Shown piece by piece: positions 13,001-26,168 of a DNA stretch of 64,000 nucleotides (its first letter is position 1; every line of letters begins with the position of its first letter). Under the pieces are notes generated by a model. The model was not told the origin of the DNA. It made no database searches and worked only from the letters and a program-made list of their open reading frames with translations. The DNA comes from Phytoseiulus persimilis (lineage: Eukaryota > Arthropoda > Arachnida > Mesostigmata > Phytoseiidae). The translations under genes were made by a program, and so were the position numbers. The stretch is from positions 14,322,001-14,386,000 of the forward strand of contig CM075103.1 of assembly GCA_037576195.1 (NCBI GenBank), written 5' to 3'.

Positions 13001-16000
13001 TTCGAGCTCGAAAGCCGTCACCTATACCAGTGCTTCATGGCCGCCATTCGTGTCACTCGGCTCACGTTCCGTGTCAAGTATTCATCATCACCATTATCCG
13101 GCTGTCTCCGTGAAGTTATAGAGCAGTAGATTAGGATATACACAGGATGATCCCATGATAACCGAAAATGGAACTTCCAGACATGTCTCACACCGATCGG
13201 GTTGATATGATGATTTTTCCGGAATCCCGCTTTTGTGGAGGGAGTGATGGTACCGCGAAAATTCTGCGTTAACCATCGATTTCAATGGCGGAAAAGATTG
13301 CATTCGGGCAACGGTCACGCATGACCCGGAAAACCCGGAATTATTCCCGGGAAAAAAAAAACGGAGAACCCGATTCAAGTGGATGCAAGTCTCCAGCATC
13401 CACCCTGCCTGAATTCAAAGCCTGAATGTTCAAACCTATACGTGACGTGCTCAAGATCGGGCATTCGGAACAAAAAGGTGGAGCGGAGCGAGGGGGCGTT
13501 CAAAGAGGTCGTGGATCTTTCATCGAATGATCAGTGTGTTTTGTGCATGGGTTCCTGGTCAAGAACTCCGACCTTTTTGGCTCTGTACTTCGAGGTATGC
13601 GAGACCCCGAATTGCTGTTCACGATGAGCCGACACTGCGATTCTATGGTGTGCTCAATCATTCGGGGTCCATAAAACTGAAAATACCCCACCATGGTTTC
13701 ATGATTTGTGAGCACAAGATGAGCCGAGATCCATCCATCGCACCTCCAGCGCCTAGGCCTGAACAAGCGTTCGGTTTTAATCCGCGCTGTAGAGAGGACC
13801 CGAAGCGGTTGTTTCCTCTACAGCAAAGCCATCACTTCGCTCCAAAGCTTTTCGTGATCTGCTCTCATTAACAGCTCTCCGAAATATGTGCGAAGTACCG
13901 GCCCGATCGGTGCGGGACACGTGTGATTGTTCCCTTGTGAGATAACAATCCGAAGCATTTTTCCCCAGCAGCGAATTATTTTATTCGTTGAGGCAATATC
14001 TCTCCGTGGTGTTAGAATCACTCGACTCGCCGCTCATGTATTGAGAACAGATTTTTTGAAGAAGAAGTAAAACGGAGGAGAGGGTGAATGGATCCCACAC
14101 GGAAGAGGGAAATATGCGTTTTAGACTACGAATGAATGGAAACTCTCAGTAAGCTTTATGGATTGCAATCGTCAGATCAGGAAACGAAAACAGAGAAACA
14201 TCATATCGATCAACGAGGCTCGATTCTCGTTCCCGACCAATCAATCCTTTCCTACGACTAAGATGGACCTGTTTGTGCGGTTGATGTTCAGCGACGTCGA
14301 ACGTTCTAACTGTGCTGCTCTCACGAGCTCCTCACGTGTAACGGTTGCGACTCCGGGGCTTCATCGCCTTCATCGTTCAGCATTGTTGTGGAAAGATGAA
14401 CGCGGATGAGCTTCTGCCCTCGGTCCGCATCCTCAGACATTTTGCGACAACTATAAATATTATTCGTTTTCTCCACCCCCCATGGCAAGGACCTGAAAGT
14501 TTGGGAAGTGGCAATTCTGCTTTGCCCACCCAGTTTTGCTTCCCTCGCGATAGAGTGCATTGTGGTGATGGAAAAGAGAGGTGGAGACTCAATCTGCTAC
14601 CAGTGTCCCCAAGCTAGCCCCTCCCTCCCTCTCCATCGGTATTGAGGCATCTTACCGGAATCGATCGGAATTCAACTGATGAGAATGGCGACGGCGGCAA
14701 AATCATGGAAGGAAGCGTAATGCCCGACGGTTGATACGATCGTATCCGTGGGAGAATCAGGATCAGTTCTCCGAGAACCGCGCCTCCAAATCGAGATGGC
14801 GGCTCCTCAGTGATTCAGGAAGCTCATCATGGAAGTTTCAACGCTCTCGAACGACGTGGAAACAGGGTCAGATCAGTCGCCCTATTTCTTTAAGACGGAA
14901 CTCAGATAACGTGACCTAATATGTGAATAACTTCCAATGTCCTCAATTAGCAACATTGCCCCGAACGCTTCTCTCCCGAAATGGTTGAAGGTGGATAAAG
15001 TGCCCTGTTCGGAGGAATCCCGGTTTTGGAGCCCTTCAAGCTAGTTACGACATTCGTCGCTTCTGAATTTCTGTAGCTATACGGAACAACCCGATCAACT
15101 GTCCGATTCAGCTGCGCTCCAACAATAGTACTAGCGAGGCAATGGAGAATCCGAACTGGAAATTGCCAGCTGTTTGAACGCATTGGAAGGTTTTCACAGT
15201 GAGTTCTTCGATGTTGCGATCGGAATGTTGTGATTAGATGCGCGCATGTGCGCGGACACTCTGGGATAACGGGTTTGCGAGGGAGACAATTCACCTAAAA
15301 GACGGTTGAACTTATCTGATAGCCCGGGAGTCATTCAGTACACTCATTTTCTTCCAAACTATTACGGAACGCAGTCGCGAACAGCCGGATAATCTCACAG
15401 AGTGTTGAGCGCATTCATCCCGACGACACTTGGAAGCGTCTTAGGATTTTCATTGCCCTGAAGGCTCGATGCCCGGAACGGACCGCCCCACCGCCCGCCT
15501 CACGGAGAGCCACTGGGAACAGGTCTCATTTTTCCCCCTTTGGGACGAGCCTCATCAAGGAAAAATAGGGTTCTCTCCGGTTTCGAAATAGAGGCGAGCA
15601 ACTGGCGGGTGGTACAGTGTGTGGGGCGGTGCAGGAATTAATCGATGTCGCGTAATGAGATTGTTCCATAACTGTGAAAATTTCAATGACTGACACGCTG
15701 CTCTCAGCTCTCCGAGAGCGATGCTACATTTGAGCTCGCTTGGTTAGACTATCGCGCCTGCCCAAGTTTCGAGTCTCAGTATCCATGATCTTCCTGGATT
15801 AGATCGCTTTGTCTAGTCCAGACAAAACACTCGAATCAAAGACGCGCGCACAATGGAGAGGGATCAAGAGGCTTCAAGCAATGACATGGGAACGAACAAG
15901 AGACACGGCTTGAACCCATTATGGTAGCTGTTGCCCTGGCCTCTTCAACGACCTCGATAGTTGATACCAAGCCGGAACACCCACGATTGACAGGAAGAGG

Positions 16001-16893
16001 AGGAAGGATTCCCTCGAGCTTGGCCTGATCAAGTCCTCTCCGCGGAGAAAACGGGCGGAAGCCTCGCCGAGATCGCGGCGAGTCAGCATCGCGCGGCCGT
16101 CTCTCGAATTGTCTCGCAAAGAGCAGGCTTCTCCCCTCAGGAGAGGAACTTCGTTGGAAGCGTGGAAAAATGAGCGGAGCAGCAGAACGAGAGCTTTGAG
16201 TCTTCCCTCAGTTTCCTCTCTTCTATTCTGTTCGACCGGCTCGACACCGTTTCCAGCGGGTCGACCGACCGGTGGAAAGTCAATGGCACCTCTGCCAAGT
16301 CAAATTTCCCGACCCCGGTGAATATAAGGAATGGGTCGGCATTTGACGGGAGGGGTAAGGACTTCAGAGAAGTCTCAGGGAAATCACGCTCAGGAATCGT
16401 GCGTTTCGGGAGGGCTTCTACGCGAGGGTGGGCTAGTGCTTTGAATGTGAAAGGACGAGCAACATCGAGAACAAATTTGGTTCATTCACTCGGACTCAAA
16501 TGTAAGTTACGGAGCCATATCGTCCGCATCGAATTGAATGGAGTATCCGGTTGTGTACAATTCTCGACACGGAGCCACTCCTAAAAAATGATCACGAATG
16601 AGCATCCATTAGGGCTTTTTTGCTTTGGCCGCGTTGGCTTCGAGCCGCCGCCACCCCACCATGACAACCAGCGAAAGCGAGAGAAGGGATGCTTGGAGCA
16701 ATGGAGTTAACTGGAGGGGAAAGAAAAACTCACAGGACGTCCGCTCACATCAGTCAGGCTTAGCTCAGGCTCGATGTGGTGAGGGTGGGACGTTAGGGTC
16801 CTCTGGAGTTCCTTCCGTCCTATCCATCGGAATATTTAGGTCCGATGGTTTTTTCGAGACGCCTCATCTTGGAACTGACCTTGGCTCACTCAC
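10008..16893. other. no supported gene
   Basis: I see no transposon ends, RNA gene or convincing exon across this stretch. From about 10460 to 11450 neither strand carries an open frame of 60 codons with a start, the emptiest kilobase of the window. The rest has scattered short frames consistent with chance. A GTAAGT-containing site at about 16505 follows an open frame but has no recognisable peptide. Confidence 0.45.
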
Positions 16894-17363
16894 CATCGAT
16901 GTTGCTGTTGTCGTTTTGTCCACTGAAGCATTAAATTGAACCGAACGTCCGTTTCCGGATCGGGAAATCTTCGTTGCGATTTTTTTTTCGTCGATTCCGG
17001 ATCGCTCGGAATCTCAATTCGTCCGTATTCATCCCCCTGCGCTCGCCATTTTTGCCCCTTCCCCTCCCCACGGGGAATATTCCAGAATTTCCAGGAAAAC
17101 GACTTCTTTTCGTGCGAAGCAGCTCGCATTTCCAAGAGAACGAACCCATCGAACGGATGAATCCCACCAATGCGCGGCTCGAATCGTGCTCTGAGAGCGT
17201 TGCTCTGTGGCGGGCGATGATCGAGCGCCCACACTGGGTCCTCATAGAGGAATACAGGCAGGAAGGGAGAGTAGCATTGAGGAAGAATTCCCTCGTGGGA
17301 ATGAAACGGAGTCAATTCGAAGATTGTTCCTCGCGACCAACACGAGAACAGCTGTTTCCTCAT
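16894..17363 (-). CDS. candidate 156-codon exon ending at a consensus donor
   Basis: On the minus strand an ATG at 17363 opens a frame of 156 codons plus two bases. It ends at CATCGATG followed by GTGAGTGAG, the best splice donor consensus in the area, and the frame's only stop is the TGA created by that donor. The translation begins MRKQLFSCWSRG. It includes GGIHPFDGFVLLEMRAASHE and ends with a charged segment (GDEYGRIEIPSDPE, then a KKK and a Gln-rich end). The protein is hydrophilic and no domain is recognised. The ATG context is weak. A run of nine A bases lies inside the frame. Either a first exon, an internal exon, or a long chance frame. Confidence 0.27.
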
Positions 17364-19147
17364 ACAACGGGGAGAACGAACTACCTCGGATCTCTCTGCG
17401 TTCTCGCAGTTGTTGTAACCCTACAGAGTTGCGGCGGCGACCGGGGAAAAACTTGACCATCATGGTAATTCGCTCCAACAAAAACGCGAGCCCACGAAGA
17501 GGCCGGAGAACATCCGAAGAGATGAGGAACGGGAGAAAATGTTCCCCCAAAAGGATCTGGGACGACTCCGAATTCGACGATGGTTTGACCAAAACTGAGA
17601 CGATATTCTCTACGTAGATTATCCGCTCTACTTACAGAAAGCGTCCAAGCCCACAAACCAATCACGAACAATCCAGCCAAGGCGCGATGAATGCATAGCG
17701 AGATTCTCAATCGATCGGAGAAACTATGTCCGTGCGCAGATTCTGATGCCTAAACGGATTTTCGTATTCGTTCGCAGAGTTCTGGAGGACGCGGGCCTTC
17801 GACAATCTGAGATACAATGACGAATTCCACTGGAGCAGTCTGGGAGCGGCGATTCCCTCGAAAAACCACCGAACTTCTCTTCCTCCAGAGAGCTCCTCCA
17901 TCCACGGTCGGCCGCAGTCACCTGGGAAATCTCGAGGACCTGAGCCTCACGCAAAACGCATCGCTCAGGAGCCTAATATACAAGAATGATATCTTCGGTT
18001 TCATTTATTGGAATTCAGCCACCGCTCTGTGAGAATATCAAACTGAAGCTTGAAGAATAGGATGAATCAGCCTCAAGGGCGCTGGCAATTTTCGCACATA
18101 TCTCCCGAGCCGCTGGTCCGCGCGCGCGTGAGATATATGTCCGAAACCCTCCGTTGTACCCAGGCGGGCCTGGATTACGCTTCCTGACGAGGCAAAGTCT
18201 GCGAACATCAGATCTCGGGACAAGCGGACACTGATCGACTCGATATACAGCCGGACATGGCGATCGCTGATCGCACGCAAATGGTATGACCCCATGCACT
18301 TTCTTCCGCACGCGTTCCTGGTCGAAGTTGACCGTTCGGAATTTCCTGCTTCTCTTCACATCACTGCCTTCTGCTGATCGCGATCGGCTGTTCCGAGCGG
18401 ATTGAGATTCGCAAAACGCGATTCGTCGTCGCTCACGACGCTGCATAGTTCTCGCTGCGAGCCATTCAAGTGACTCGCGAGCTCGGATCCGCGAATGGTT
18501 GTGGGAGTTTCCCCGTGACCGACTGACCACGAATCCTCGAGTATCATACAAACCACGGCGAATGGACGATTGTGGCCCAATCCGAAGCGGAAACGAGGAA
18601 TAGAGAAAGTTGCGGATGCCAGCTGGCAGGGATCCATTTCCATCAATCTCACCGGGCCCGCATGTCTCGTGTCGTGAGGCACGAACCCTAAACCGTTTCA
18701 CTCAAACATTTCACTCCGCGGGTCAATCAGTCACTCACTCTGTCACCGAGCCTCGCATCCCCACAGCCCGTCCGATCCGGAGACCTGCACCGACGCGGTG
18801 AGGGGAACTCGAGTTTCTTCGTCGACTCCGCTCGAAGCGACGTAGTTGTATCCGCTCTCCAGACTCCCATCCACTTAACGGATGTTGGTCCAAGGTGGGT
18901 TCTCCGCCTGGTTTGGTTGCCTCACCTCGTTTCACTCGCCTCGGTTTACCAAGCTAGGTGAGCTCCTCAACTGACCAGGAGACCAGCTCGTTGTGTCGTT
19001 GCGACCATGGAAGTGACTCTGAGTAACAGGAAGTAATAAACCGAGCAGTTTCCTCGCCGTCGTCTCGAAGCTCTCAATCTCTCCCTGTTCTCTCTCAGAG
19101 CTGTCTTTTCATCCTCTTCTCGCCATTGTTGCCTGAATTTCCACTTA
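17364..19147. other. no supported gene
   Basis: The 228-codon minus-strand frame at 18015-18701 dominates by length, but its translation is Arg/Ser-rich throughout, other frames are open opposite it, and no splice signals or domain support it. A short frame ending TAATAAA at about 19029-19040 could be a gene end but encodes only about 20 residues. Confidence 0.4.
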
Positions 19148-19245
19148 TTAGCTTGGGATGACGAACGCTGTGTGTTGGTTCGCGAAGCCGAGCTTCACCT
19201 GCCACTTGAAGAGACGAAAGGTCATGAGGTCACCGATCTTGAGGC
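19148..19245 (-). CDS. candidate terminal exon, unknown protein
   Basis: On the minus strand a strong polypyrimidine tract (about 45 bases of mostly C and T, corresponding to plus 19246-19300) ends in CTCTCGAG. The frame that follows (two bases, then 31 codons) ends with TAA at 19148. Third positions are about 80 percent G or C (24 of 30 counted by eye), far above the local background. The carboxyl terminus reads DLMTFRLFKWQ then VKLGFANQHTAF and VIPS. No family recognised. Upstream, other frames (for example DIINYFKNVIIHGNQ near 19470-19540) also look protein-like but I could not join them in phase. Confidence 0.25.
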
Positions 19246-22200
19246 CTCGAGAGGGGTGAGGGGAAGGGAAGAAGCAACGGGGAAGGGGTATAAGCGGGGC
19301 AATCACGAACTCAGAGCACTTGGGCTCGACTTCCTCCCGAGGATTTGGGATCGTTCGGGATGGCTCATCGTCATCAAGAACTTTATCAAAATGGAGGCAG
19401 AGTGACTTCCCCTGATGAATTCGGTTCATGACACATAGCGGGGTGAAAGGGCACGGTGATTTTGATTCCCGTGTATGATCACGTTCTTGAAGTAATTTAT
19501 GATATCGGTAGGTGATGTGCCTGTGCCTCGATCCTGCTGCTCTCAGCGAACAATATACCGAAGAAGAGGAAGAAAGATTCCGTCAGACCACATCAGACGG
19601 ATAGAATTTCATTCGTGTCTTCGAATTTCGAATGCCAATGGACCTCTCTCCATAGAGACCGGTGATCGATACCTGGTTTTGGTCATGGTCACCTCGAAAT
19701 CTTCCTTGACGAAACCGGCCCCCGGAACTCACGAGAAAAATATCTAGAAAGATACTCATCCGTTGCAAAGGCTAGAGGAGAAAACTTATCTAATTGCGAT
19801 TTCCACAAGTGATTCATATTTTGAGCTCGGGGACCGATTCTCACGTCTCCGGGTTTGAACGAGTTTCGGGAGCGACGAAATCGGGCCGCGAATATTTATC
19901 CGATCCTCACCGAACCAAGTGGCGTTTTTCGGATCATCGGACAGAATCGAAATTCGCCTAAATCAGCTTGATAGAGCCTCTTCTGGCGACTTCAAAGGCA
20001 GAAGAGAAGCCGAGAAAATAGATGCGCTCTCCGCCTCAAGCACGCACTACGGATCGAATGAGGAGAAAAGAAGAATCACCGTACTCACACCAGCTTGTCG
20101 AGGGATAATGAATGTGAAGAACTTCCACGGAGTTCTGGCTTTCGCAAGTCGGATGAAAAAGTCGCAGCTCAATTCTATCGTCTTTGGGTGATACGATGAG
20201 GAATTATTGATCAGTATTTCCTCCCAGACAGCTGGCAGACAAACATCGATGACCGCCGGAGCATTCTGGGACTGTGCTTTCTTCCCTCGATGTTTCGGTC
20301 GTGCCCAGCCTCTCATCGGCTTCACTTTTCTCTTTTCGCTTAAAGCAGCCATGTGTGCTCGTGCGGTCCCCCAATCGTGCACTTTTTCCTCATTTGAAGA
20401 CAGAGCCACTCCCTGGAAAGAAAGCCCCTGGGATTGTAACACGTCATGCCGATCGCAGCTTGTTCCTACCTCCGGCATACTTGTCGCAACGAGAGTGAAA
20501 AAGAACTTCCAGGCAGATGGCGTTCCGTGTCACCTCGCAACAAAGCGACACCCGTGACGAGCGCATGCTGACAGCCCATGGACGTGCTCGATCTTCCGTG
20601 CTCTTCTATTGTGCCTCCTACACGGCTCGCGAAATTTTCTTCCACCAACTGCCCACACCTGATTCAGGCGCTCCGAAGTTCCTTCATACACCATCACGAT
20701 TAGGCATAGAACGCGAAACCCGCGAAAGTTTCCAAAATGTGCAGAGCGAGGCCCAATCGCGAGTTCCCGCTGAATGGACCGATGGAGAAAATTGAACACG
20801 CTTAGCTCGAAGCTTTCATATCTTATGAATGATTTTGTGTTAAGAAGGAGAGTTCCTCTCGGGCGAGGCTTCGGCGCGATATGATGTCTCCACCTTCTCA
20901 TTGTTGACCAATGTTGGTTCTCAACTCCCACGGGCGATGTATTCACAGGTCACTGCTCTATCGACGGCGGCTCGGAGCTCCGGGACTTTCCGGGTCCAGG
21001 ACGTTTCAGGGGCAAGTCTCATTCGGCACTCCGTTTCGGAAGCGTACCACCACGCACTCCCGTTGCATTCAGAGCACGAGAATCGTTTCCTCCGGAGCCG
21101 AGTTGAAGATCGGATAAACTTAAACTATAGGACACAGTCGCGACACAGCGCTCCGCAGAGAAGGGGATATTCCTCATTATTCCTTTTCCATCGTCCTCAC
21201 TGTTCCCGCAACTCCCTCTGTCGAATGTCGTTTGAGAGCAGCCTGTCGTTCCTGCCGTTATTTGCTCCGATACCCTGCAAGCTCCGGGATTATTTATCAT
21301 GATTTTAGAGTTCATTGTCGACTCCAGGATGGAGGAAATGCACTGCAAGAGGAGCTCCCGTCCCGCCTCCCTCTCTCAGGTGTCTCGCTCCGGCCGCACC
21401 TCGCCCTCCCTTCGGCCCCCCTCCCACCGTTCAAGGTCCCGTCTGACACGCCGATCCCCCTCTCCAGTTCCCGCCCGCTATTTTTTTGTTCCCCTAGACA
21501 ACTCGCGTCTGCCTCTCCTAACTTCCTCCTCCGAGTCCCTTGCACCCCACGGAATGCATCCAGCTCCTGCTGTGCTTGTCTTGGCCCGCAGGGCTCGTGT
21601 TGCCCCGAGAGATCTGACGGTTTAGTTCACCCGTTGCCCCCCCGCATCTTCGTATCGACGCATGTGCTCACTTCGTGCGCTTTTGTCAGGTTCCGGTGGA
21701 GATTTATGGCTCAGTGGATGGCAGGCGGCGGGCCGGCCGGCCGGCTTGCTGGCATCCCTGTCTCCAGATATTCATCGCGCGTGATAAATGTCCGCCTTAA
21801 TAGAAGGTCGATGACGGCAGACCAAGAAGATATGACCCTCCTTTGGGAAAGGAGGACTGGAAGTCTGTCTATTGCAACCGTAGTCCGGGAGACTGCACGG
21901 ATATGGAGGCAAAGATGATGCCAAGGGAGCTGGAGGGAACATATGGAAATCTGCCTCGATGAATCGGCATCTCACGGCGTCGGGACCCGTACAGATCCAG
22001 AGAACACAAGGGACGGCAGAGAACGGGACCGCCGACACAGCGGCGCCCTCTCCACTTTTTTTCTTTCTCTCTTTCCCCCTCTGGAAAATGGATAAGATGC
22101 ACAATATCACGTGAACGATCACAACGCCCACTCCATTTGCTCGCCGGCGTTCGAATCGAAGGATTCGAATCGCTTCGGGAACTTTGTCTTGAAAGTACAA

Positions 22201-23630
22201 ACGGAGGAGAGGGAAGGAACCGAAAGAAGACGAGAGTGTAATGGAGGAGCACTAGATAAAAACCGGTATCAGATATGAGAATACTGTTCCGCCGGTGCAT
22301 CAGTCCGAATGTTGAACGCTGGTTCCCTAGGTTCGTGCCCAGATGTCAGCTTCGTTGAACCTCTCGGTGGAATCTTCAGCTCTCATACGATGGAACAAGG
22401 CTTGCTGTTTCGTTATGCCGTGCGAAGAGTAGAACAGTGTCTCTCAAAGGCTTCAATCCGCCACCTTGCTCGATAGCCCTGTTCCGTAGCCTGGAATTAT
22501 CGGAGCGCAAGCTTAGCTGCTCGCCGATCGTAGCAAGAAGGCGGAAGAAAAACGTTTGTGCGAGCACGGCGGAAGCAATCAGTGAACAAGATGGATCTTT
22601 TCGGGTCAGCTGACTCCGAGTCGCAGCCGGCTAATTACATGTACGCTTTTGAAGGTTAGACGGTGGTTGAAACTCTCCCCTTCTCCTGCAGAACGGGTGG
22701 TCTGGAGGGAGGAACCAAAGAGAGCCCGAGCTTGAAAAACGGGAGCAAGAGAAAAGAGTGGGACGTGGAGATATTTGTTAGCCATGGAGCAGGAGAAAGC
22801 TTACTACCGGTCGCAATCTCTCGCACAATCCATCAAGCGGTTCCGAGGATGTTCAGACGTTGCGCGAGAGTGTTCGCCCGCCCTTGAACTCATATGCCTC
22901 GCCGCCCGCTCCTGTATATCAATGGCGGATGATATTAGCAGCTTCGTTCGCGTTCATACAACACGCCGCTATTCGTAACTCCAGGCGTGCGGTTCGTCCG
23001 CGGTGAAAGATTGACTCGTCCGATGCTTATTTGTTTCCGCACGACAGATGGATTGGCGCACTCCCAACCCTTCCAGTGCCTTGCACGAAAACGTTACTCG
23101 TCCGCAGAAGAGGATGGGCTTGTCTGAAGAATCTTTCCGCGACAGATTCAATGGAATGGGCCACGTTCACCATGAACCTCACTTCCTCCATAGCGGATCA
23201 ATTTTGTCGAAGCTTGTTTCTGGATCCCGCAGGTTCGCGAGTTCTGGTTACTTGATTCTCTACAAATCCCGACTTGTCGCTCATCAGCCTCTCCACAGCC
23301 TGAATACTTCAGAACAGGCTTCCGCAGCTGAGCTTATCGTATAGCGTCTTCCGCGTGAGATTCGGTTCGATCTTCGGATAATAAACTCAACGTCGGTAGG
23401 CTACATCCATTGTTCGAGTGCAGATTATTTCCGCCTCTTTCAGCCCCGCCGCAGCCGCCCAATCTGTTACGTTCCCCCGATCTCACCGTCCACATCGCCG
23501 GAACGGAAATTCGCTTCTTGGGCAGTGAAGCTGTCGTCCCAGGAGAAATTCGGAAATACAGAGATGAATCCTCACCTTTCAAGGATTGCACATATAAAGT
23601 TCGTTAGGTCTCTTCACTGGGGAGGGGAGA

Positions 23631-23646
23631 GGGGGGGGGGGGGGGG
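23631..23646 (+). repeat. poly-G run (16)
   Basis: Sixteen consecutive G bases preceded by further G-rich sequence (GGGGAGGGGAGA). Such runs form G-quadruplexes readily and are prone to length error in sequencing. Confidence 0.95.
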
Positions 23647-26151
23647 CGTCGACCCCTTCCTCAACCGATGACCGTTCTCCCCGACACCGAGTTCCTTTGC
23701 GTCGTTTCACAGTTGAATGGGATGATTATTCACGGTGAAAATTTCCAGGGCTATCGGGGTTCTGAAAATTCGAGTCGTATCCACGTTAAGAACGCCATCC
23801 GGGGTCGACCCGGGCGGGATGCACACGAGAGTTGCAGAGGCTCTCAACATTAAGGCATTCATCGACTTCGGTGCCTGTTGGTGCCGATTCGTCCGCTTTC
23901 CTCAAAACTGTGACCGACGCTTCGTTGAGCTTAGCCGACCGCGAACCCAGAGAAACGTCAGCGGCACAGTTGGATAGAGGCGCAGAATCGATGGACGTTG
24001 TTTGAGGAGCTGGAGGGGAGCCTACGAATACACAAAATAGAACTTAGACAACCCCAACTGCTGTTCCGACCTCGCCAAGATTGCCCAACGTGTCCCTCTC
24101 CCTCTTGCACGTTCGTTCACGGTGCCCTTGAAGCATCAATTGAGATATCGGCTTTCGAAACTGATCACCGATCGGTCGGGGGGCTTCGAATGAACAACGG
24201 ATGTCCCAAACGGAGCCATTGATTCGAAGAGAGATGAGGTGGGAGTTTCGAACAGAAGTCCAGAGCCCCGCCAAGAAGCGCGAAGAGTCCGCACTGGATT
24301 GGATTTGGTTGCGTCTGCGGTGTTTAGCTCCTGAGCGGGAGCGGTTCAAGTGTGTCCTGAATGCGTCCTGTCCAGTCATAGTAATAAATTACCAGCGCCA
24401 CCCAGCCTCGCTTGACACGAAACATTTGCGCTAGAGGGGCACAACGATGGAAGCAACTATTCGGGTATAGGAGCTGTGCGCGGATTTCCGCCCCCTCTCC
24501 ATGCTGTCTTTGCTCTTTGCCCTGTGCTTCCCTCCAGGTTCTATATTCCAGTAGACCGCTCTCCCCTCGCATCACATCCCCTCGTTCAGAACACTCGATG
24601 CTGTGCAAAACCACTTTCATTCCATGAGTGTCACACAAACTAAGCTGACTGGATCCCAACTCGCGCAGCCGCCCTCCCTGTCATTCGGTTTCCTGACTAG
24701 GGTATTGCGAGTCGGAGGAAAATTGGCCAAGGAGAACCCATCCACCAACAAACTCACCAATCGCTCCCCAGGCCCGCTGACGGATCTCCTCGCCGCCTCT
24801 GCCGCGTCGCCCTGACATGGAGGCCCAAGAATCCAGTTGGGTTAAGCTATGGAAGCCACAAACGTTCGATCTCCTAGCGCGATGAGTCATCTCGCGAAAA
24901 ATTCCGAAGGCCAGAAGCAGAAAGGACTAAGTGATGGGATCGCGTGGGAGGACGCGGGTCGTTTTGGCCCTTTCAGCAGGCTGGCCCTGAGTCGCACTCG
25001 GTCGAGGTCCGGCCTAATTGTTGTTGGGCCCGTTCAGCGAGAGTCGCGGCCACGCACACCGCTCCCGATGATGATATTACCACTCGGACTTGGAGTCGGC
25101 TACCTCTACTTCGCGGCGGCAGTAGCTCCCCCGCCATAAATGACCCTGGTGTTCCTGAACGTACGTAATGGCTCTTTTGCCCTCTTCGCGTCTCCCGTTC
25201 CTCCTCTTATCTCGCTCTCTCAAAGCCAAGTTCGGTTGGTCTCTCGTTCACCAACCGTGCACTTAAGAGGGCGAGGACAAGTGGTGGCGTTAGCCTTGAG
25301 CAAATGACTACACCAATGTTCCTGCGTCTGGGAAGGCAAGAGGGAATTGAGTCTAAACCGCCTAAATGAGCGAGTTATTCAAGCCCTCTTGCGGCGAGTG
25401 AGCCATCAATTCTCCTCTCTGACCTCGTCTCGTCGGAAACAGGCGCAGAAGGAAGCCGTGCATCATCTAAAGGCAACACTTCGGCGAGGAGCTTCGCCCC
25501 TCCCCCTCAGCCCGGAGCTCTGCCCGCGTTACTTTCGGCCGTTGGGGTCTCCAGGCTAATTACCATCTTCGACTGGCTCCCGTAAGGATGAGTCCCGATG
25601 CCATCTGCTTTCCTTCGATTTTCCCAGGGAAAGTCCCGAGTCCCGACCTCCCCGTCCAGGGAGAGGAATAGACCTTGACCCTCCTCGAGAAAACAGTTCT
25701 CGATCGAGTCAGGGAGCTGTTTTGAGAGTTCGAGGTGTTCTATCTTCCTCCTCCGATGCTCTTCGACGGCAACCGCTGTGCAAGTTTCAAATGTCATTCA
25801 GCGAGGGAAATAGAATATGACGGCTGTTCAAAGTAGTCAAGAAAAGAGTTCCTCGAAGAGTCTCGAATCTGACAGAAATATGGACGCAGAGGATGGAGGG
25901 AATCAGGATGGCAGGCGAGGGGAACCAGAACACCGTTGAGGGTGATTCTGACGAGATGATGAGCTAGTGGAGACGCGCCGAGGAATCACCGAGATATTCT
26001 GGCACAGATACGGTATAAATCAGTGTCTCCCGACGGTGCCTCAACTTCAGCATGCTGAAGGCGAGTCGTGGCCTCGTCGGTGAAACGAGGAAGCTTGAGA
26101 AGCAGTGGCGTTGCTGCATCAGTATGGAAATGCGAGGAGTGCAGAAAGGTT

Positions 26152-26168
26152 CACACACACACACACAC
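26152..26168 (+). repeat. (CA)n microsatellite
   Basis: A short uninterrupted CA dinucleotide run of about eight units. Confidence 0.9.

Noticed and set aside
18015-18701. 228-codon minus-strand open frame
   Set aside because: Arg/Ser-rich throughout, opposed by other open frames, without domain or splice support. The length is only slightly above the random expectation for this window.
21232-21918. 228-codon plus-strand open frame
   Set aside because: It lies in C/T-rich DNA that suppresses stops, with a second long frame overlapping it. The translation is low in complexity and matches nothing.
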